Assembly (NCBI RefSeq): GCF_020687745.1 | Contig: NZ_JAJEWK010000009.1 | Location: forward strand, 124,001-188,000 | Direction of reading: 5' to 3' | DNA: 64,000 nt | From: Chryseobacterium sp. MFBS3-17 | GTDB lineage: Bacteria; Bacteroidota; Bacteroidia; Flavobacteriales; Weeksellaceae | Shown here: piece after piece, positions 1-8,752 of the stretch | Layout of the letters: each line of letters begins with the position of its first letter | Numbering within the stretch: position 1 is the first letter of the stretch | Translations under genes and position numbers: made by a program | Notes under the pieces: generated by a model | What the model saw: only the letters and a program-made list of their open reading frames with translations | The model's database searches: none | Told to the model about the DNA's origin: nothing

Positions 1-478
1 CGGAAATATCATCAGCGGACTGAATGAGGAACAGATGATGCGCAACCGATATGTGGTAGACCGTTATAACAAAGTCATCGGTACCGAAAATATTTATGCC
101 ATAGGCGATATTGCCTATATGGAAACCCCTAATTATCCGCAGGGACATCCGCAGGTTGCCAATGTAGCCATAAACCAGGGAAAAAATCTGGGTAAAAACA
201 TCCTGAAAAATTCACAAAAAGACTGGGTGGAGTATGAGTATGTGGACCAGGGAAGTATGGCCACCATCGGGAAACACAGAGCAGTGGTAGATCTGCCGAA
301 GTGGAAATTCCAGGGCGTCTTTGCCTGGTATTTCTGGATGTTTCTGCACCTGATGCTCATTTTGAGTGTGCGGAATAAAATTGCCATATTCTTTAACTGG
401 ATGTGGAGCTATTTCAACAAGGATTCCTCCCTTCGACTCATTATTCTGCCCAATAAGAAAAACAATACCGAACAATGA
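1..478 (+). CDS. Type II NADH dehydrogenase (NDH-2), C-terminal part, cut by window start
   Basis: The reading frame is open from base 2, so this is the 3' end of a gene that starts outside the window. The visible part carries the second dinucleotide-fold signature with the FAD-contact stretch YAIGDIA (about bases 98-118) and a hydrophobic, aromatic C-terminal region ([15 protein letters not shown]) that matches the membrane-anchoring tail of bacterial NDH-2. NDH-2 passes electrons from NADH to quinone without pumping protons. The stop overlaps the trmD start as ATGA, so the two are translationally coupled. The family call rests on the C-terminal part only. Confidence 0.85.
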   Translation, partial: GNIISGLNEEQMMRNRYVVDRYNKVIGTENIYAIGDIAYMETPNYPQGHPQVANVAINQGKNLGKNILKNSQKDWVEYEYVDQGSMATIGKHRAVVDLPKWKFQGVFAWYFWMFLHLMLILSVRNKIAIFFNWMWSYFNKDSSLRLIILPNKKNNTEQ

Positions 479-1149
479 GAATTGACATCATAAGCGTGCT
501 CCCGGAACTGATGGAGAGTCCGTTTCAGGCCTCTATATTGAAAAGAGCTGTAGAAAAAGGCCTTGCAGAAGTGCACTTTCATGCACTCAGGGAATACGGA
601 ATCGGGAAATACCGTAAACTGGACGATGAGCCTTATGGCGGGGGTGCCGGAATGGTGATGATGGTGGAGCCGCTGGACCAGTGTATCTCAGAGCTGACAT
701 CTCAGCGGGAATATGATGAAATTATTTATCTGACTCCCGAAGGCGAAACCCTGAATCAGAAAATTGCCAATACGCTTTCCATTAGAAATAATCTGATGCT
801 CATCTGCGGGCATTACAAGGGAATTGATCAGCGGGTGCGGGATTTGCACGTGACCCGGGAAATTTCCATCGGGGATTTTGTGCTTACCGGTGGCGAGTTG
901 GCGGCCTGCGTACTGGCAGATTCGGTGATCCGGCTTTTGCCCGGTGTTCTGAATGATGAACAAAGTGCGCTCACAGACAGTTTTCAGGATGGACTTCTAT
1001 CGCCACCCATTTACACACGCCCCGAAGAGTACAAAGGATTGCGTGTGCCGGAGGTGCTCCTGAGCGGTAATTTTAAGAAAATTGAAGAGTGGCGGCATGA
1101 TGAAGCGGTGCGCATTACCACAGAACGCAGACCGGATCTTTTGAAGTAA
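475..1149 (+). CDS. trmD: tRNA (guanine-N1)-methyltransferase TrmD
   Basis: TrmD methylates G37 next to the anticodon of tRNAs for Leu, Pro and Arg using S-adenosylmethionine, which prevents +1 frameshifting. The 224-residue protein is close to the family length and has the trefoil-knot SAM site: [12 protein letters not shown] at about residues 109-120 and [11 protein letters not shown] at 131-141, plus the N-terminal [11 protein letters not shown] stretch at 50-60. The start codon overlaps the stop of the preceding NDH-2 gene. In many bacteria trmD sits in a ribosomal operon (rpsP-rimM-trmD-rplS); here it does not. Confidence 0.97.
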   Translation: MRIDIISVLPELMESPFQASILKRAVEKGLAEVHFHALREYGIGKYRKLDDEPYGGGAGMVMMVEPLDQCISELTSQREYDEIIYLTPEGETLNQKIANTLSIRNNLMLICGHYKGIDQRVRDLHVTREISIGDFVLTGGELAACVLADSVIRLLPGVLNDEQSALTDSFQDGLLSPPIYTRPEEYKGLRVPEVLLSGNFKKIEEWRHDEAVRITTERRPDLLK

Positions 1150-1151
1150 CC

Positions 1152-1805
1152 TTACCGGAATGGTGATTCCAGAAAATCGTTCATTGGTTTGATGGACCTG
1201 AAGATCTCCGCAAATTTTTTTGCAGCACCGGGATTCAGCAGTTCTTCATCAGAGACGGGAAGGGATACATTGAAATTTTTCAGTTTCAGATATTCTGCCA
1301 TGGGATCGTCCTTTTCGAATCCTGCGGGAACCCTTTGCAGTTTGCCTTCCACACTCAGTCCGCGAAAGTTATTGCGAAATTTACCCGAGTTCAGAATGCT
1401 TAGAAATTCTGTACCATTATTGGAAATTTCCTTCCGTATTTCCTTTAATACCGCCGGCTCTGGCCTGTACACGCCACCTGCCAGAAAAGATTTTCCCGGC
1501 TCGATGTGCAGATAATAACCGGAAACCCGGCCGCTTTTTCCCATGCCCAGGCTTGCGCCGAAATTGGTTTTGTACGGAGATTTATCAGCAGAAAACCGGA
1601 CATCACGGTAAATCCGGAAAATGGCTTTCCGGGCATCCAGTCGGCCTGTTTCTTCATCAAAAACCGACGTTTCTTCTATAAGTTCCTGCACGAAGTGAAT
1701 GACATCTTCCTGCGCTTCGGTATAGCGGGATTTATTTTCCATAAACCATTCGCGGTTATTGTTTTGTGCCAGGTGTTTCAGAAAGAGGAGGGTAGAAGAC
1801 TTCAT
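1152..1805 (-). CDS. DUF2461 (TIGR02453) family protein
   Basis: A 217-residue soluble protein without signal peptide. It shows the DUF2461 hallmarks FLKxLAxNNNREWFxxNKxxY at the N-terminus, the central RIYRDVRFSxDKxPYKTN block and a YxHIEPG stretch. The function of the family is unknown. The frame extends six codons upstream to a TTG, but that TTG lies inside a perfect TAAATTTG promoter box, so the ATG at 1805 is the better start. It converges with trmD, with only 2 bp between the two stops. Confidence 0.9.
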   Translation of the reverse strand: MKSSTLLFLKHLAQNNNREWFMENKSRYTEAQEDVIHFVQELIEETSVFDEETGRLDARKAIFRIYRDVRFSADKSPYKTNFGASLGMGKSGRVSGYYLHIEPGKSFLAGGVYRPEPAVLKEIRKEISNNGTEFLSILNSGKFRNNFRGLSVEGKLQRVPAGFEKDDPMAEYLKLKNFNVSLPVSDEELLNPGAAKKFAEIFRSIKPMNDFLESPFR

Positions 1806-1820
1806 AGGATTACTTTGATA

Positions 1821-1828
1821 CAAATTTA
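1821..1828 (-). promoter_or_regulatory. Promoter -7 box for the DUF2461 gene
   Basis: TAAATTTG on the minus strand, an exact match to the Bacteroidota -7 consensus TAnnTTTG, 15 bp before the ATG at 1805. The implied leader is about 10 nt. Confidence 0.6.
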
Positions 1829-2003
1829 TTCAAATAAAAATGAAACGAACTTCTTTTGGCGGTTTTCTCTCATCCATTTGAACAATAAATAATGACGGGA
1901 GAGTGTCGCATTTCCAAACTGTAAATTACCCCCGGCCATAAACCACAAAGACTGAACTGTAGAAAAATTACTTCAAAAAATTCATAAAAAAAATGGCCTT
2001 TCG

Positions 2004-2029
2004 TTGCCGAAAATAAAATCGTATCTTTG
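2004..2029 (+). promoter_or_regulatory. Promoter for the DEAD-box helicase gene
   Basis: TATCTTTG at 2022-2029 matches TAnnTTTG exactly. A TTG at 2004-2006 is a possible -33 element with a rather short 15-bp spacer. The ATG is 26 bp downstream. Confidence 0.6.
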
Positions 2030-2055
2030 CCCCCGAATTATAGACGATCATTTAC

Positions 2056-3735
2056 ATGAATTTATTTACGGAGACCAACCTAAGTCCTGAAATACTGAAG
2101 GCAGTTGGCGAACTGGGCTTTGTAAGCCCTACAGAAATCCAAAAACAGACTATTCCTTTTATCTCTTCAGATATTCGCGATCTCATCGCACTTGCGCAAA
2201 CAGGAACAGGCAAAACAGCAGCATTTTCGCTTCCGATTTTGGATATGATTGACGACGGGAGTCGCAAAATCCAATTATTGGTGCTGTGTCCTACAAGAGA
2301 ACTTTGTTTGCAGATTACCAAAGACATTAAAAACTATTCGAAATACCTGCCCAACATCAAAACCACTGCGGTTTATGGAGGAAGCAGCATTATGGATCAA
2401 ATCCGCTCGCTGCGTGAAAAGCCACAGATCATTGTGGGCACGCCGGGTCGGGTGATTGACCTCATTAACAGAAAAGCCCTGGATTTTTCTGAAATCCATT
2501 GGCTGGTGCTGGATGAAGCAGATGAAATGCTGTCTATGGGATTCAAAGATGACCTGGAAACCATCATGAGCGAAACACCGGAGACGAAACAGACCTTCCT
2601 CTTCAGTGCCACCATGAACAAAGAGGTAGAGCGTATTTCTAAAAATTACCTGACCAAGCCTCACAGAATTTCGGTAGGATCCATTAATGAGGTGAAGAAA
2701 AATATCAAGCATGAATATTACGTGGTGGGTTACCGTCAGAAAAAAGAAGCACTGAAACGCTTGATTGATGCCAACCCAAACCAATATTCCATTATTTTCT
2801 GCAGAACCAGAATGGAAACGCAGGAAATTGCAGACTTCCTGATGCAGAACGGTTATGCTGCCGATGCGCTTCATGGTGACCTCTCCCAGGCGCAAAGGGA
2901 TACCGTGATGAAAAAATTCAGACTGAAAAACATCGATATTCTGGTAGCTACAGACGTGGCAGCCCGCGGTCTGGATGTAAACTCACTGACCCACGTCATT
3001 CACTATTCACTGCCGGATGATCCCGAGGTATTTGTACACCGCAGTGGAAGAACAGGCCGTGCCGGTAAAGACGGGATTTCCATGGCCTTGATTAAGCCGG
3101 AAGAGCAGAGAAAGTTAAAGCAAATCCGCACCTCCACTAAAATTGAAATTTCCGAAAAGAAAATCCCGACCGGTTCAGAAATTATGAAATCGCAGGTGGC
3201 AGGAGTTTTTGAAAAACTGTTTACCGAGCACGAAGAACTTTTCACATTTGATGATGCCTTGATTCCGGATCTCTCTGCGTTCAGCAAAGAAGAACTGGTG
3301 CACCAGTTGCTGCAACTGCAGTTGCGTGATCTTGCACTCTTCTATAACGGAAGACAGGATCTGGCAGATCAGAAGTTCAATGCAGATGACGGCCGCGAAA
3401 GCAGAAGGGAACGTTCCCGTAGAGATGGGGACAGAAGAGAGCGCGATGGCAAACGTGACGGCGGCCGGGACAGAAAAGGAAGGAAAGCACACGGTGATAT
3501 GGTACGGTTCTTCTTCAATCTGGGAAAAAGAGATCAGCTGAAAAAAATGGATATGCTGGAAATTCTGAATAAAGCCACGTCCAAATCCAGGAAGCGTCCG
3601 AACATTGGTGATATAGAAATCCTGGAGAAATTTTCTTTCTTCGAGGTAGAAAAATCATATAAAGATGAGGTGATCCGTGGTCTGCAGACACAGAAATTCA
3701 AAGGAAAACCCATGCGCGCCGAAGAGGCAAACTGA
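2056..3735 (+). CDS. DEAD-box ATP-dependent RNA helicase with C-terminal DbpA-type RNA-binding domain
   Basis: A 559-residue helicase with the Q motif, Walker A (AQTGTGKT, about 48-55), DEAD box (153-156), SAT (184-186) and the HRSGRTGR motif VI. After the two RecA domains comes a linker rich in Arg, Asp and Lys (about 440-480) and a C-terminal domain of about 75 residues that resembles the DbpA/CsdA RNA-binding fold, so it is a DeaD/CsdA-like enzyme. Such enzymes remodel rRNA during ribosome assembly and mRNA in the cold. A strong terminator follows. A second helicase (RhlE type) lies at 9.7-11 kb. Confidence 0.93.
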   Translation: MNLFTETNLSPEILKAVGELGFVSPTEIQKQTIPFISSDIRDLIALAQTGTGKTAAFSLPILDMIDDGSRKIQLLVLCPTRELCLQITKDIKNYSKYLPNIKTTAVYGGSSIMDQIRSLREKPQIIVGTPGRVIDLINRKALDFSEIHWLVLDEADEMLSMGFKDDLETIMSETPETKQTFLFSATMNKEVERISKNYLTKPHRISVGSINEVKKNIKHEYYVVGYRQKKEALKRLIDANPNQYSIIFCRTRMETQEIADFLMQNGYAADALHGDLSQAQRDTVMKKFRLKNIDILVATDVAARGLDVNSLTHVIHYSLPDDPEVFVHRSGRTGRAGKDGISMALIKPEEQRKLKQIRTSTKIEISEKKIPTGSEIMKSQVAGVFEKLFTEHEELFTFDDALIPDLSAFSKEELVHQLLQLQLRDLALFYNGRQDLADQKFNADDGRESRRERSRRDGDRRERDGKRDGGRDRKGRKAHGDMVRFFFNLGKRDQLKKMDMLEILNKATSKSRKRPNIGDIEILEKFSFFEVEKSYKDEVIRGLQTQKFKGKPMRAEEAN

Positions 3736-3756
3736 TTTTTCTGATGCAAATTATTG

Positions 3757-3789
3757 AAAGCACAAACTTGGCGGGTTTGTGCTTTTTTT
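3757..3789 (+). terminator. Rho-independent terminator after the DEAD-box helicase gene
   Basis: Perfect 11-bp stem (3757-3767 with 3775-3785), 7-nt loop, followed by a run of T. Confidence 0.88.
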
Positions 3790-3851
3790 GTGCCATGCTG
3801 TGCCAGATAAAAATCATGTTAAGTTACTATTAACTTAATATTAAATTAACA

Positions 3852-3879
3852 TTGTTAAAATAAGCAAACCGTACCTTTG
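3852..3879 (+). promoter_or_regulatory. Promoter for the DUF2490 gene
   Basis: TTG at 3852-3854, 17-bp spacer, TACCTTTG at 3872-3879: a complete match to the Bacteroidota TTG-N17-TAnnTTTG promoter. Transcription should start at about 3885, just before the 24-bp tandem repeat. Confidence 0.75.
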
Positions 3880-3887
3880 CAGTCTCA

Positions 3888-3935
3888 ATAAAGTTTAATG
3901 AAAAGAATACTATAAAGTTTAATGAAAAGAATACT
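3888..3935 (+). repeat. 24-bp exact tandem duplication across the DUF2490 start codon
   Basis: Two perfect copies, 3888-3911 and 3912-3935. Each holds the same upstream sequence, an ATG and the first five codons. The upstream ATG (3898) is in frame with the true start (3922) but reads MKRIL and then a stop at 3913-3915, so the duplication has produced a five-codon open frame in front of the gene. Confidence 0.95.
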
Positions 3936-4638
3936 TTTTTTAATTGGAATCTTTGCGGTTCAGTGGATTTTTGCTCAGACGAATCCCCGGGAGCATATTT
4001 CCTCTTTCAACGTGGCGACCCTCACCTATAAGCATGATGAAAACTGGCAGGCACTGCTGGAGTTGCAGTCCCGCGGCATAGAAGACTTTGTGAAAATTGA
4101 CTATTACGAAGTGAAGGGAGGCATCGGGTACAATATCGGAAACCACCAGCCGTTTGTCGGAATCGGAACTTATGGAACCTACCGGAACAGTAAATTTTAT
4201 CAGCGTGAAATGCGCTTGTGGCTTCAGTATATTTATTCACATAATATAGACCGCCTGAAGCTGGATCACCGGGTGCGCGCAGAAAAAAGATTCTTCAGTT
4301 ATCCGCAGACCGATACGGAAGAAAATACCGAACGTTACCGCTACAGACTTACGGCTTCTGTACCGCTGAACAATGAAAAAATGCAGGCCAACACATTTTA
4401 TGTCAATGCTTTTGAGGAGCTTTTCTTCGGTCCGGAACTGCCCGCTTTCAAGCGGAACAGACTCTTCGGCGGGGTAGGATATGTGTACAGCCGCAATGTG
4501 AGTGCCAACCTGGGGTATATGTGGCAGCGCGAGTTCTCGGCGTCCGGACAGCGTAATCTGCATTTCATGTATTTTGCCCTGAACTTCACCATAGACCGTC
4601 TGAAAGATTATCCGCAGTCTTATCCGGTGATTGATTAA
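3922..4638 (+). CDS. DUF2490 family outer-membrane-like protein
   Basis: A 238-residue exported protein with a cleavable signal peptide ending in FAQ at about residue 19. The mature part has alternating aromatic and polar residues typical of beta-barrel strands (for example HRVRAEKRFFS and ANLGYMWQREF), as expected for DUF2490, which is predicted to be an outer-membrane barrel of unknown role. The start at 3922 is chosen because the ATG in the upstream tandem copy runs into a stop after five codons. Confidence 0.85.
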   Translation: MKRILFLIGIFAVQWIFAQTNPREHISSFNVATLTYKHDENWQALLELQSRGIEDFVKIDYYEVKGGIGYNIGNHQPFVGIGTYGTYRNSKFYQREMRLWLQYIYSHNIDRLKLDHRVRAEKRFFSYPQTDTEENTERYRYRLTASVPLNNEKMQANTFYVNAFEELFFGPELPAFKRNRLFGGVGYVYSRNVSANLGYMWQREFSASGQRNLHFMYFALNFTIDRLKDYPQSYPVID

Positions 4639-4726
4639 ATGTATGTTAACAAAACTTAATAGTAAATAAAAAATCGTTTGTCAGATATTACGGATATTTG
4701 CAAACTCAAAAAAACAAATTTTAGAA

Positions 4727-5365
4727 ATGGGAATTGGTAATATTTTCAAGGCTTTTCAGCCAAAAGATAAAGTGTTTCATGTGATTTTTGAAAAAGTAGC
4801 AGACACTTTAGTGAACATGTCTCGTGAGTTTCATGAAGGAATGCTGGATTTTGACCTGAATGATGATGCGCTTCTGAAGAAAATGAGCGATTACGAACAC
4901 AAAATGGATGATCTGACCCATGAAATCTTCGTACAGCTGGGAGAAAACTTTATCACCCCTTTTGACCGTGAAGATATCAGCGCACTGGCTGCCGGTCTGG
5001 ATGATATTGCAGATTACCTGTATTCCTCTGCCAAATACATCTACCTGTATAAAACTCCTTTTGCCAAAGAATATTCTGAATTTTCACTGCTGATTCATAA
5101 ATCGTGTGTCGAGATTCAGAACGCCATGAAGCATCTGAATAATTTCTCTAATATGGCCGAGGTAAAAGAATCCTGTATTAAAATTAACTCCTTCGAAAAC
5201 CTTGCAGACGATGTGCTGAGCCAGGGTATTCTGAAGATATTTGAAAGCAATGATGCCATTCTGGTAATCAAAACCAAGCACGTTCTGGATCATCTGGAAA
5301 TCGTGACAGATAAAGCGGAAGATGTAGCCAATACCATTGAAAACATCATCATCAAGTACGCCTAA
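4727..5365 (+). CDS. DUF47/PhoU-like accessory protein of the Pit phosphate transporter
   Basis: A 212-residue, largely helical protein of the DUF47 (PhoU_div) family. It lies 33 bp upstream of a Pit-type transporter gene in the same direction, the usual arrangement in which DUF47 is thought to control the low-affinity phosphate permease. Acidic helical stretches (DLNDDALLKKMSDYEHKMDD, about 42-61) resemble the metal-binding helices of PhoU. A weak promoter match (GATATTTG, 4693-4700) precedes it. Confidence 0.88.
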   Translation: MGIGNIFKAFQPKDKVFHVIFEKVADTLVNMSREFHEGMLDFDLNDDALLKKMSDYEHKMDDLTHEIFVQLGENFITPFDREDISALAAGLDDIADYLYSSAKYIYLYKTPFAKEYSEFSLLIHKSCVEIQNAMKHLNNFSNMAEVKESCIKINSFENLADDVLSQGILKIFESNDAILVIKTKHVLDHLEIVTDKAEDVANTIENIIIKYA

Positions 5366-5398
5366 CTGATTATTAATTTTTATTACTTCTCAACAAGA

Positions 5399-6535
5399 AT
5401 GGAATTACCAATTCTTCTGATTGTCATCATCGTACTCGCCCTTATATTTGATTACATCAACGGGTTTCATGATGCTGCCAATTCTATTGCAACTATTGTT
5501 TCCACCAAGGTTCTCACGCCGTTTCAGGCGGTACTGTGGGCTGCAGTGTGGAACTTCGCCGCATTCTTTGTGGCCATGTATATCATCGGTGAATTTAAAA
5601 TCGGGAACACGATCGCCAAAACTGTAAACGAAGACTTCATTAATCTGGAGGTGATTCTGGCCGGTCTTGTAGCTGCTATTTTCTGGAATTTGCTGACCTG
5701 GTGGTTCGGGATTCCTTCTTCGTCCTCGCATACGCTCATCGGGGGATTCCTGGGAGCTGCGCTTATGCATGCCTTTGTTATCGATTATCAGGCGGTAAAC
5801 CTTGCCAGTCCGGATCTGTCTGTTTTTGCCAAGGTGAAGGAAGCCCTGGCACAGGTCTTTACCCAGAGCGTCATTAAGTATGAAAAGGTTATTCCTATTT
5901 TCCTGTTCATCTTCCTGGCACCGCTGGTGGGGATGTTGGTTTCCGTCATCATTACCCTGATTATTGTGAATGCAGCAAAGAATACCAATCCTCATAAAGC
6001 AGATCAGCAGTTCAAGAAATGGCAGTTGTTTTCTTCCGCACTGTTCAGTCTGGGACATGGTCTGAATGATGCGCAGAAGGTAATGGGAATCATTGGAGCG
6101 GCAGTTATTTATTACCACGTCACTATGGTAGGCGGTAATGATCCGTACGCGGTGATGGATTCTGCCGATCGTTTCGCATATTTTACCACAGATTATATCT
6201 GGGTACCGTTTGTATCCTTCCTGGCTATCGGTTTGGGAACCATGAGCGGAGGCTGGAAGATTGTGAAAACCATGGGAACCAGAATTACCAAAGTGACACC
6301 ACTGGAAGGCGTGAGTGCAGAAACAGCCGGGGCATTAACCCTGTTCCTTACAGACCACCTGGGAGTGCCGGTTTCTACCACCCACACCATTACAGGTTCC
6401 ATTATTGGGGTGGGACTTACAAAAAGAGTATCTGCGGTACGGTGGGGGATTACGGTGAGCCTGCTTTGGGCATGGATTCTTACCATTCCTGTAAGCGCCA
6501 TTATTGCGGCCGTCATCTACCTGGTTATCAGATAA
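5399..6535 (+). CDS. Inorganic phosphate transporter, Pit family
   Basis: A 378-residue integral membrane protein with about ten hydrophobic segments. It carries the duplicated PiT signature: FDYINGFHDAANSIAT near the N-terminus and LFSLGHGLNDAQKVMG in the second half, each with the GxNDA-like phosphate site, plus the SSSHTLIGG and VSTTHTITGS motifs. Pit proteins take up phosphate together with protons or sodium. It forms a two-gene unit with the DUF47 gene and ends at a strong terminator. Confidence 0.95.
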   Translation: MELPILLIVIIVLALIFDYINGFHDAANSIATIVSTKVLTPFQAVLWAAVWNFAAFFVAMYIIGEFKIGNTIAKTVNEDFINLEVILAGLVAAIFWNLLTWWFGIPSSSSHTLIGGFLGAALMHAFVIDYQAVNLASPDLSVFAKVKEALAQVFTQSVIKYEKVIPIFLFIFLAPLVGMLVSVIITLIIVNAAKNTNPHKADQQFKKWQLFSSALFSLGHGLNDAQKVMGIIGAAVIYYHVTMVGGNDPYAVMDSADRFAYFTTDYIWVPFVSFLAIGLGTMSGGWKIVKTMGTRITKVTPLEGVSAETAGALTLFLTDHLGVPVSTTHTITGSIIGVGLTKRVSAVRWGITVSLLWAWILTIPVSAIIAAVIYLVIR

Positions 6536-6558
6536 TTTTACCATTATTAAAAAAGCAT

Positions 6559-6588
6559 AAACCATTTCAATCTGAGATGGTTTTTTTT
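6559..6588 (+). terminator. Terminator after the Pit transporter gene
   Basis: 11-bp stem with one G-U pair (6559-6569 with 6573-6583), 3-nt loop and an eight-T run. Confidence 0.85.
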
Positions 6589-6621
6589 GTGTGCAGTAGC
6601 GCATAAAATGTTTAATAATCG

Positions 6622-6629
6622 TATTTTTG
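6622..6629 (+). promoter_or_regulatory. Promoter -7 box for the polyprenyl synthase gene
   Basis: TATTTTTG, an exact TAnnTTTG match, 19 bp before the ATG and 34 bp after the Pit terminator. Confidence 0.65.
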
Positions 6630-6648
6630 CAGGAAAGCAGTTTTTTTT

Positions 6649-7620
6649 ATGGAATTTATAGACCAATATCAGGAAATCATCGCAAAAGCTATAGAGAAAT
6701 ATACCTTCAGGGATAAGCCCGAAGAGCTCTATGAGCCTATGAACTATATCATCTCTCATGGCGGGAAAAGACTGCGGCCTATCATGGTATTGCTGGCGTG
6801 TGATCTGTTTGGCGGTGATCTTAAAAAAGCCATCAAACCGGCTTTGGCCATAGAATATTTTCATAACTTCACCCTGATTCATGATGATATTATGGACGAA
6901 GCGCCCCTGCGCAGAAATGTACCCACCATCCATACCGTGTATGGCCTCAATACCGGAATCCTCTCCGGAGACGGCCTGCTCCTGAAAGCCTATAAATTCT
7001 TTGAAGACCTGGAACCGGAATTGTACAAAGCCTGTGTGCGCGTCTTCACCCATACCGGTTTGTTGCTGTGCGAGGGACAGCAGTATGATATTAATTTCGA
7101 AACCCAGCCGAATGTCACCTATGAGGAATATATCCGGATGATTACCTATAAAACAGGAGTGCTCAGCGCTTCCTCATTCGAAATTGGTGCCCTTATTGCC
7201 GGAGCTCCTTTCAAAGATGCCAAAAATATCTTTAACTTCGGAAAGCATATCGGGATTGCATTTCAGATTATGGATGATTATCTGGATGTGTTTGGCAATC
7301 AGAAAGATTTCGGTAAAAAACACGCTGGCGACATTTACGAGAACAAAAAAACCGTACTCTACCTGCTGGCCCGTGAGCATGCCACACCGGCAGAGCTGGA
7401 AGAACTGGACTTCTGGTATTCCAAAAAAACCGATAATGTAGATAAAATCTACGGCGTAGAGAAAATCCTGCGTCGTACCAAGGTAGATGAGAAAACCCTG
7501 CGCCTGGTAGAAAAACATAACGAAATTGCACATGATTACCTTATGAAAATTGAGGTGAGTGACGAGAAGAAAAAACCATTTATAGAACTGGCCAATTACC
7601 TGCTCAGAAGAGAGTCTTAG
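6649..7620 (+). CDS. Polyprenyl diphosphate synthase (trans-type)
   Basis: This enzyme condenses isopentenyl diphosphate onto allylic diphosphates. The 323-residue protein has the first Asp-rich motif DDIMD at about 79-83, GGKRLRP at 38-44 and the second Asp-rich motif DDYLD at 209-213. Phe74, five residues before the first motif, together with the absence of a two-residue insertion in that motif, resembles type I geranylgeranyl diphosphate synthases; so a short chain (about C20) is more likely than octaprenyl. That chain-length reading is inference. The GSCFA gene follows closely. Confidence 0.9.
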   Translation: MEFIDQYQEIIAKAIEKYTFRDKPEELYEPMNYIISHGGKRLRPIMVLLACDLFGGDLKKAIKPALAIEYFHNFTLIHDDIMDEAPLRRNVPTIHTVYGLNTGILSGDGLLLKAYKFFEDLEPELYKACVRVFTHTGLLLCEGQQYDINFETQPNVTYEEYIRMITYKTGVLSASSFEIGALIAGAPFKDAKNIFNFGKHIGIAFQIMDDYLDVFGNQKDFGKKHAGDIYENKKTVLYLLAREHATPAELEELDFWYSKKTDNVDKIYGVEKILRRTKVDEKTLRLVEKHNEIAHDYLMKIEVSDEKKKPFIELANYLLRRES

Positions 7621-7640
7621 TCATTGTAGCGAGTAGCATG

Positions 7641-8591
7641 ATGAAATTCCGTACAGAAATCAATATCCCGGAGTCCCGGCAGAAAATACAGGTGGAAGAC
7701 TGCGTGTTTACCATGGGTTCCTGCTTCTCTGCGGAGATTTCAGAACTCCTGGCCAAAGGGCAGATCCAGACCCTGAACAATCCCTATGGAACCTTGTTTA
7801 ATCCGTATTCCATAAACCATGCCCTGCGCAGAATTCATGACTCGGCTTTATATACTCAGGAGGATTTAATTTCCTTTGATCAGCAAGCCATTTCTCTGGA
7901 TCACCATAGTAGTTTCAATGCCCGTTTTCCGCATCAGACGCTGGAAAAAATCAATGCGAAAATAGAACAGGCCAGTCAGTTTCTGCAAAAAAGCCATTGG
8001 GTCATCATCACCTACGGCACCTCTTTTATTTACGAGTTTTTACCCGGAAAAAAGCTGGTGGCCAATTGTCATAAAATTCCCGGTAAATTTTTCAGCAAAC
8101 GGCTGCTTACCCTGGACGAAATTACGGCATCCATAGCAGAAACCATAGAAAATCTTACGGACATCTGCCCGCAGGAGGTGCAGATTCTGTTCACCGTCTC
8201 TCCCGTGCGGCATACCAAAGACGGTATGGCAGAAAATCAGCTCAGCAAGGCACTGCTCATTACCGCATTGCACCAGACCGTAGCCCAATACGAAAACTGC
8301 ACCTATCTGCCGGTATATGAACTGATGATGGATGATCTGCGGGATTACCGCTTCTACAAAGAAGACATGATTCATCCCAGTGCGCAGGCGGTGAACTATA
8401 TTTTTGAAAAATTCGGAAATGCTTATTTTTCAGATGAAACCATGGATTTTATAGAAGAAAATTTCAATATCTCCAAAGCGCTGAATCACAAACCCGAAGA
8501 CCACACCCACCCGAAACATCAGGAATTTCTGGAAAAACTGAACAGCAGGATTGCCACACAGCAGACCAGGGTCAAGCATAAAATATTTTAG
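7641..8591 (+). CDS. GSCFA domain-containing protein
   Basis: A 316-residue protein of the GSCFA family, named after the motif seen here as MGSCFS (about residues 29-34). Related folds are GDSL/SGNH-like hydrolases, and the glycine and serine of this motif would be the nucleophile region; the later HPS (DMIHPSAQAVNY) fits the catalytic Asp/His block of that superfamily. The substrate is unknown. Two ATG codons in a row occur at the start; the second (7641) is used here. It lies 20 bp after the polyprenyl synthase stop, so probably in the same transcript. Confidence 0.85.
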   Translation: MKFRTEINIPESRQKIQVEDCVFTMGSCFSAEISELLAKGQIQTLNNPYGTLFNPYSINHALRRIHDSALYTQEDLISFDQQAISLDHHSSFNARFPHQTLEKINAKIEQASQFLQKSHWVIITYGTSFIYEFLPGKKLVANCHKIPGKFFSKRLLTLDEITASIAETIENLTDICPQEVQILFTVSPVRHTKDGMAENQLSKALLITALHQTVAQYENCTYLPVYELMMDDLRDYRFYKEDMIHPSAQAVNYIFEKFGNAYFSDETMDFIEENFNISKALNHKPEDHTHPKHQEFLEKLNSRIATQQTRVKHKIF

Positions 8592-8653
8592 CAGCACAGA
8601 TACGGAAATTGTGTGCGGAACCGCGGGAAACTGCCGTACTTTATTTTTTTTAT

Positions 8654-8732
8654 GGCAGCTGTATCCGCCTTCCACTCCCGCTTTTTTGTGCCGCTGCGCA
8701 TCACAAAAAGAGCTCCGTTCAAGTCGGGCTGC
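8654..8732 (+). repeat. Hairpin repeat, copy A (79 bp)
   Basis: An imperfect long hairpin between the GSCFA and tatD genes. The outer stem is GCAGC (8655-8659) with GCTGC (8728-8732); short paired blocks with conserved internal loops follow; the inner stem is TTTTTGTG with CACAAAAA. The same design occurs inverted at 46697-46775 and, with an enlarged loop, at 49407-49574. Many base changes between copies keep the pairing. Confidence 0.85.
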
Positions 8733-8752
8733 AAATTTAAAGACAAAACAAC

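Noticed and set aside
7638-7640. Start of the GSCFA gene at the first of two adjacent ATG codons
   Set aside because: Both are possible; the difference is one Met and carries no information.
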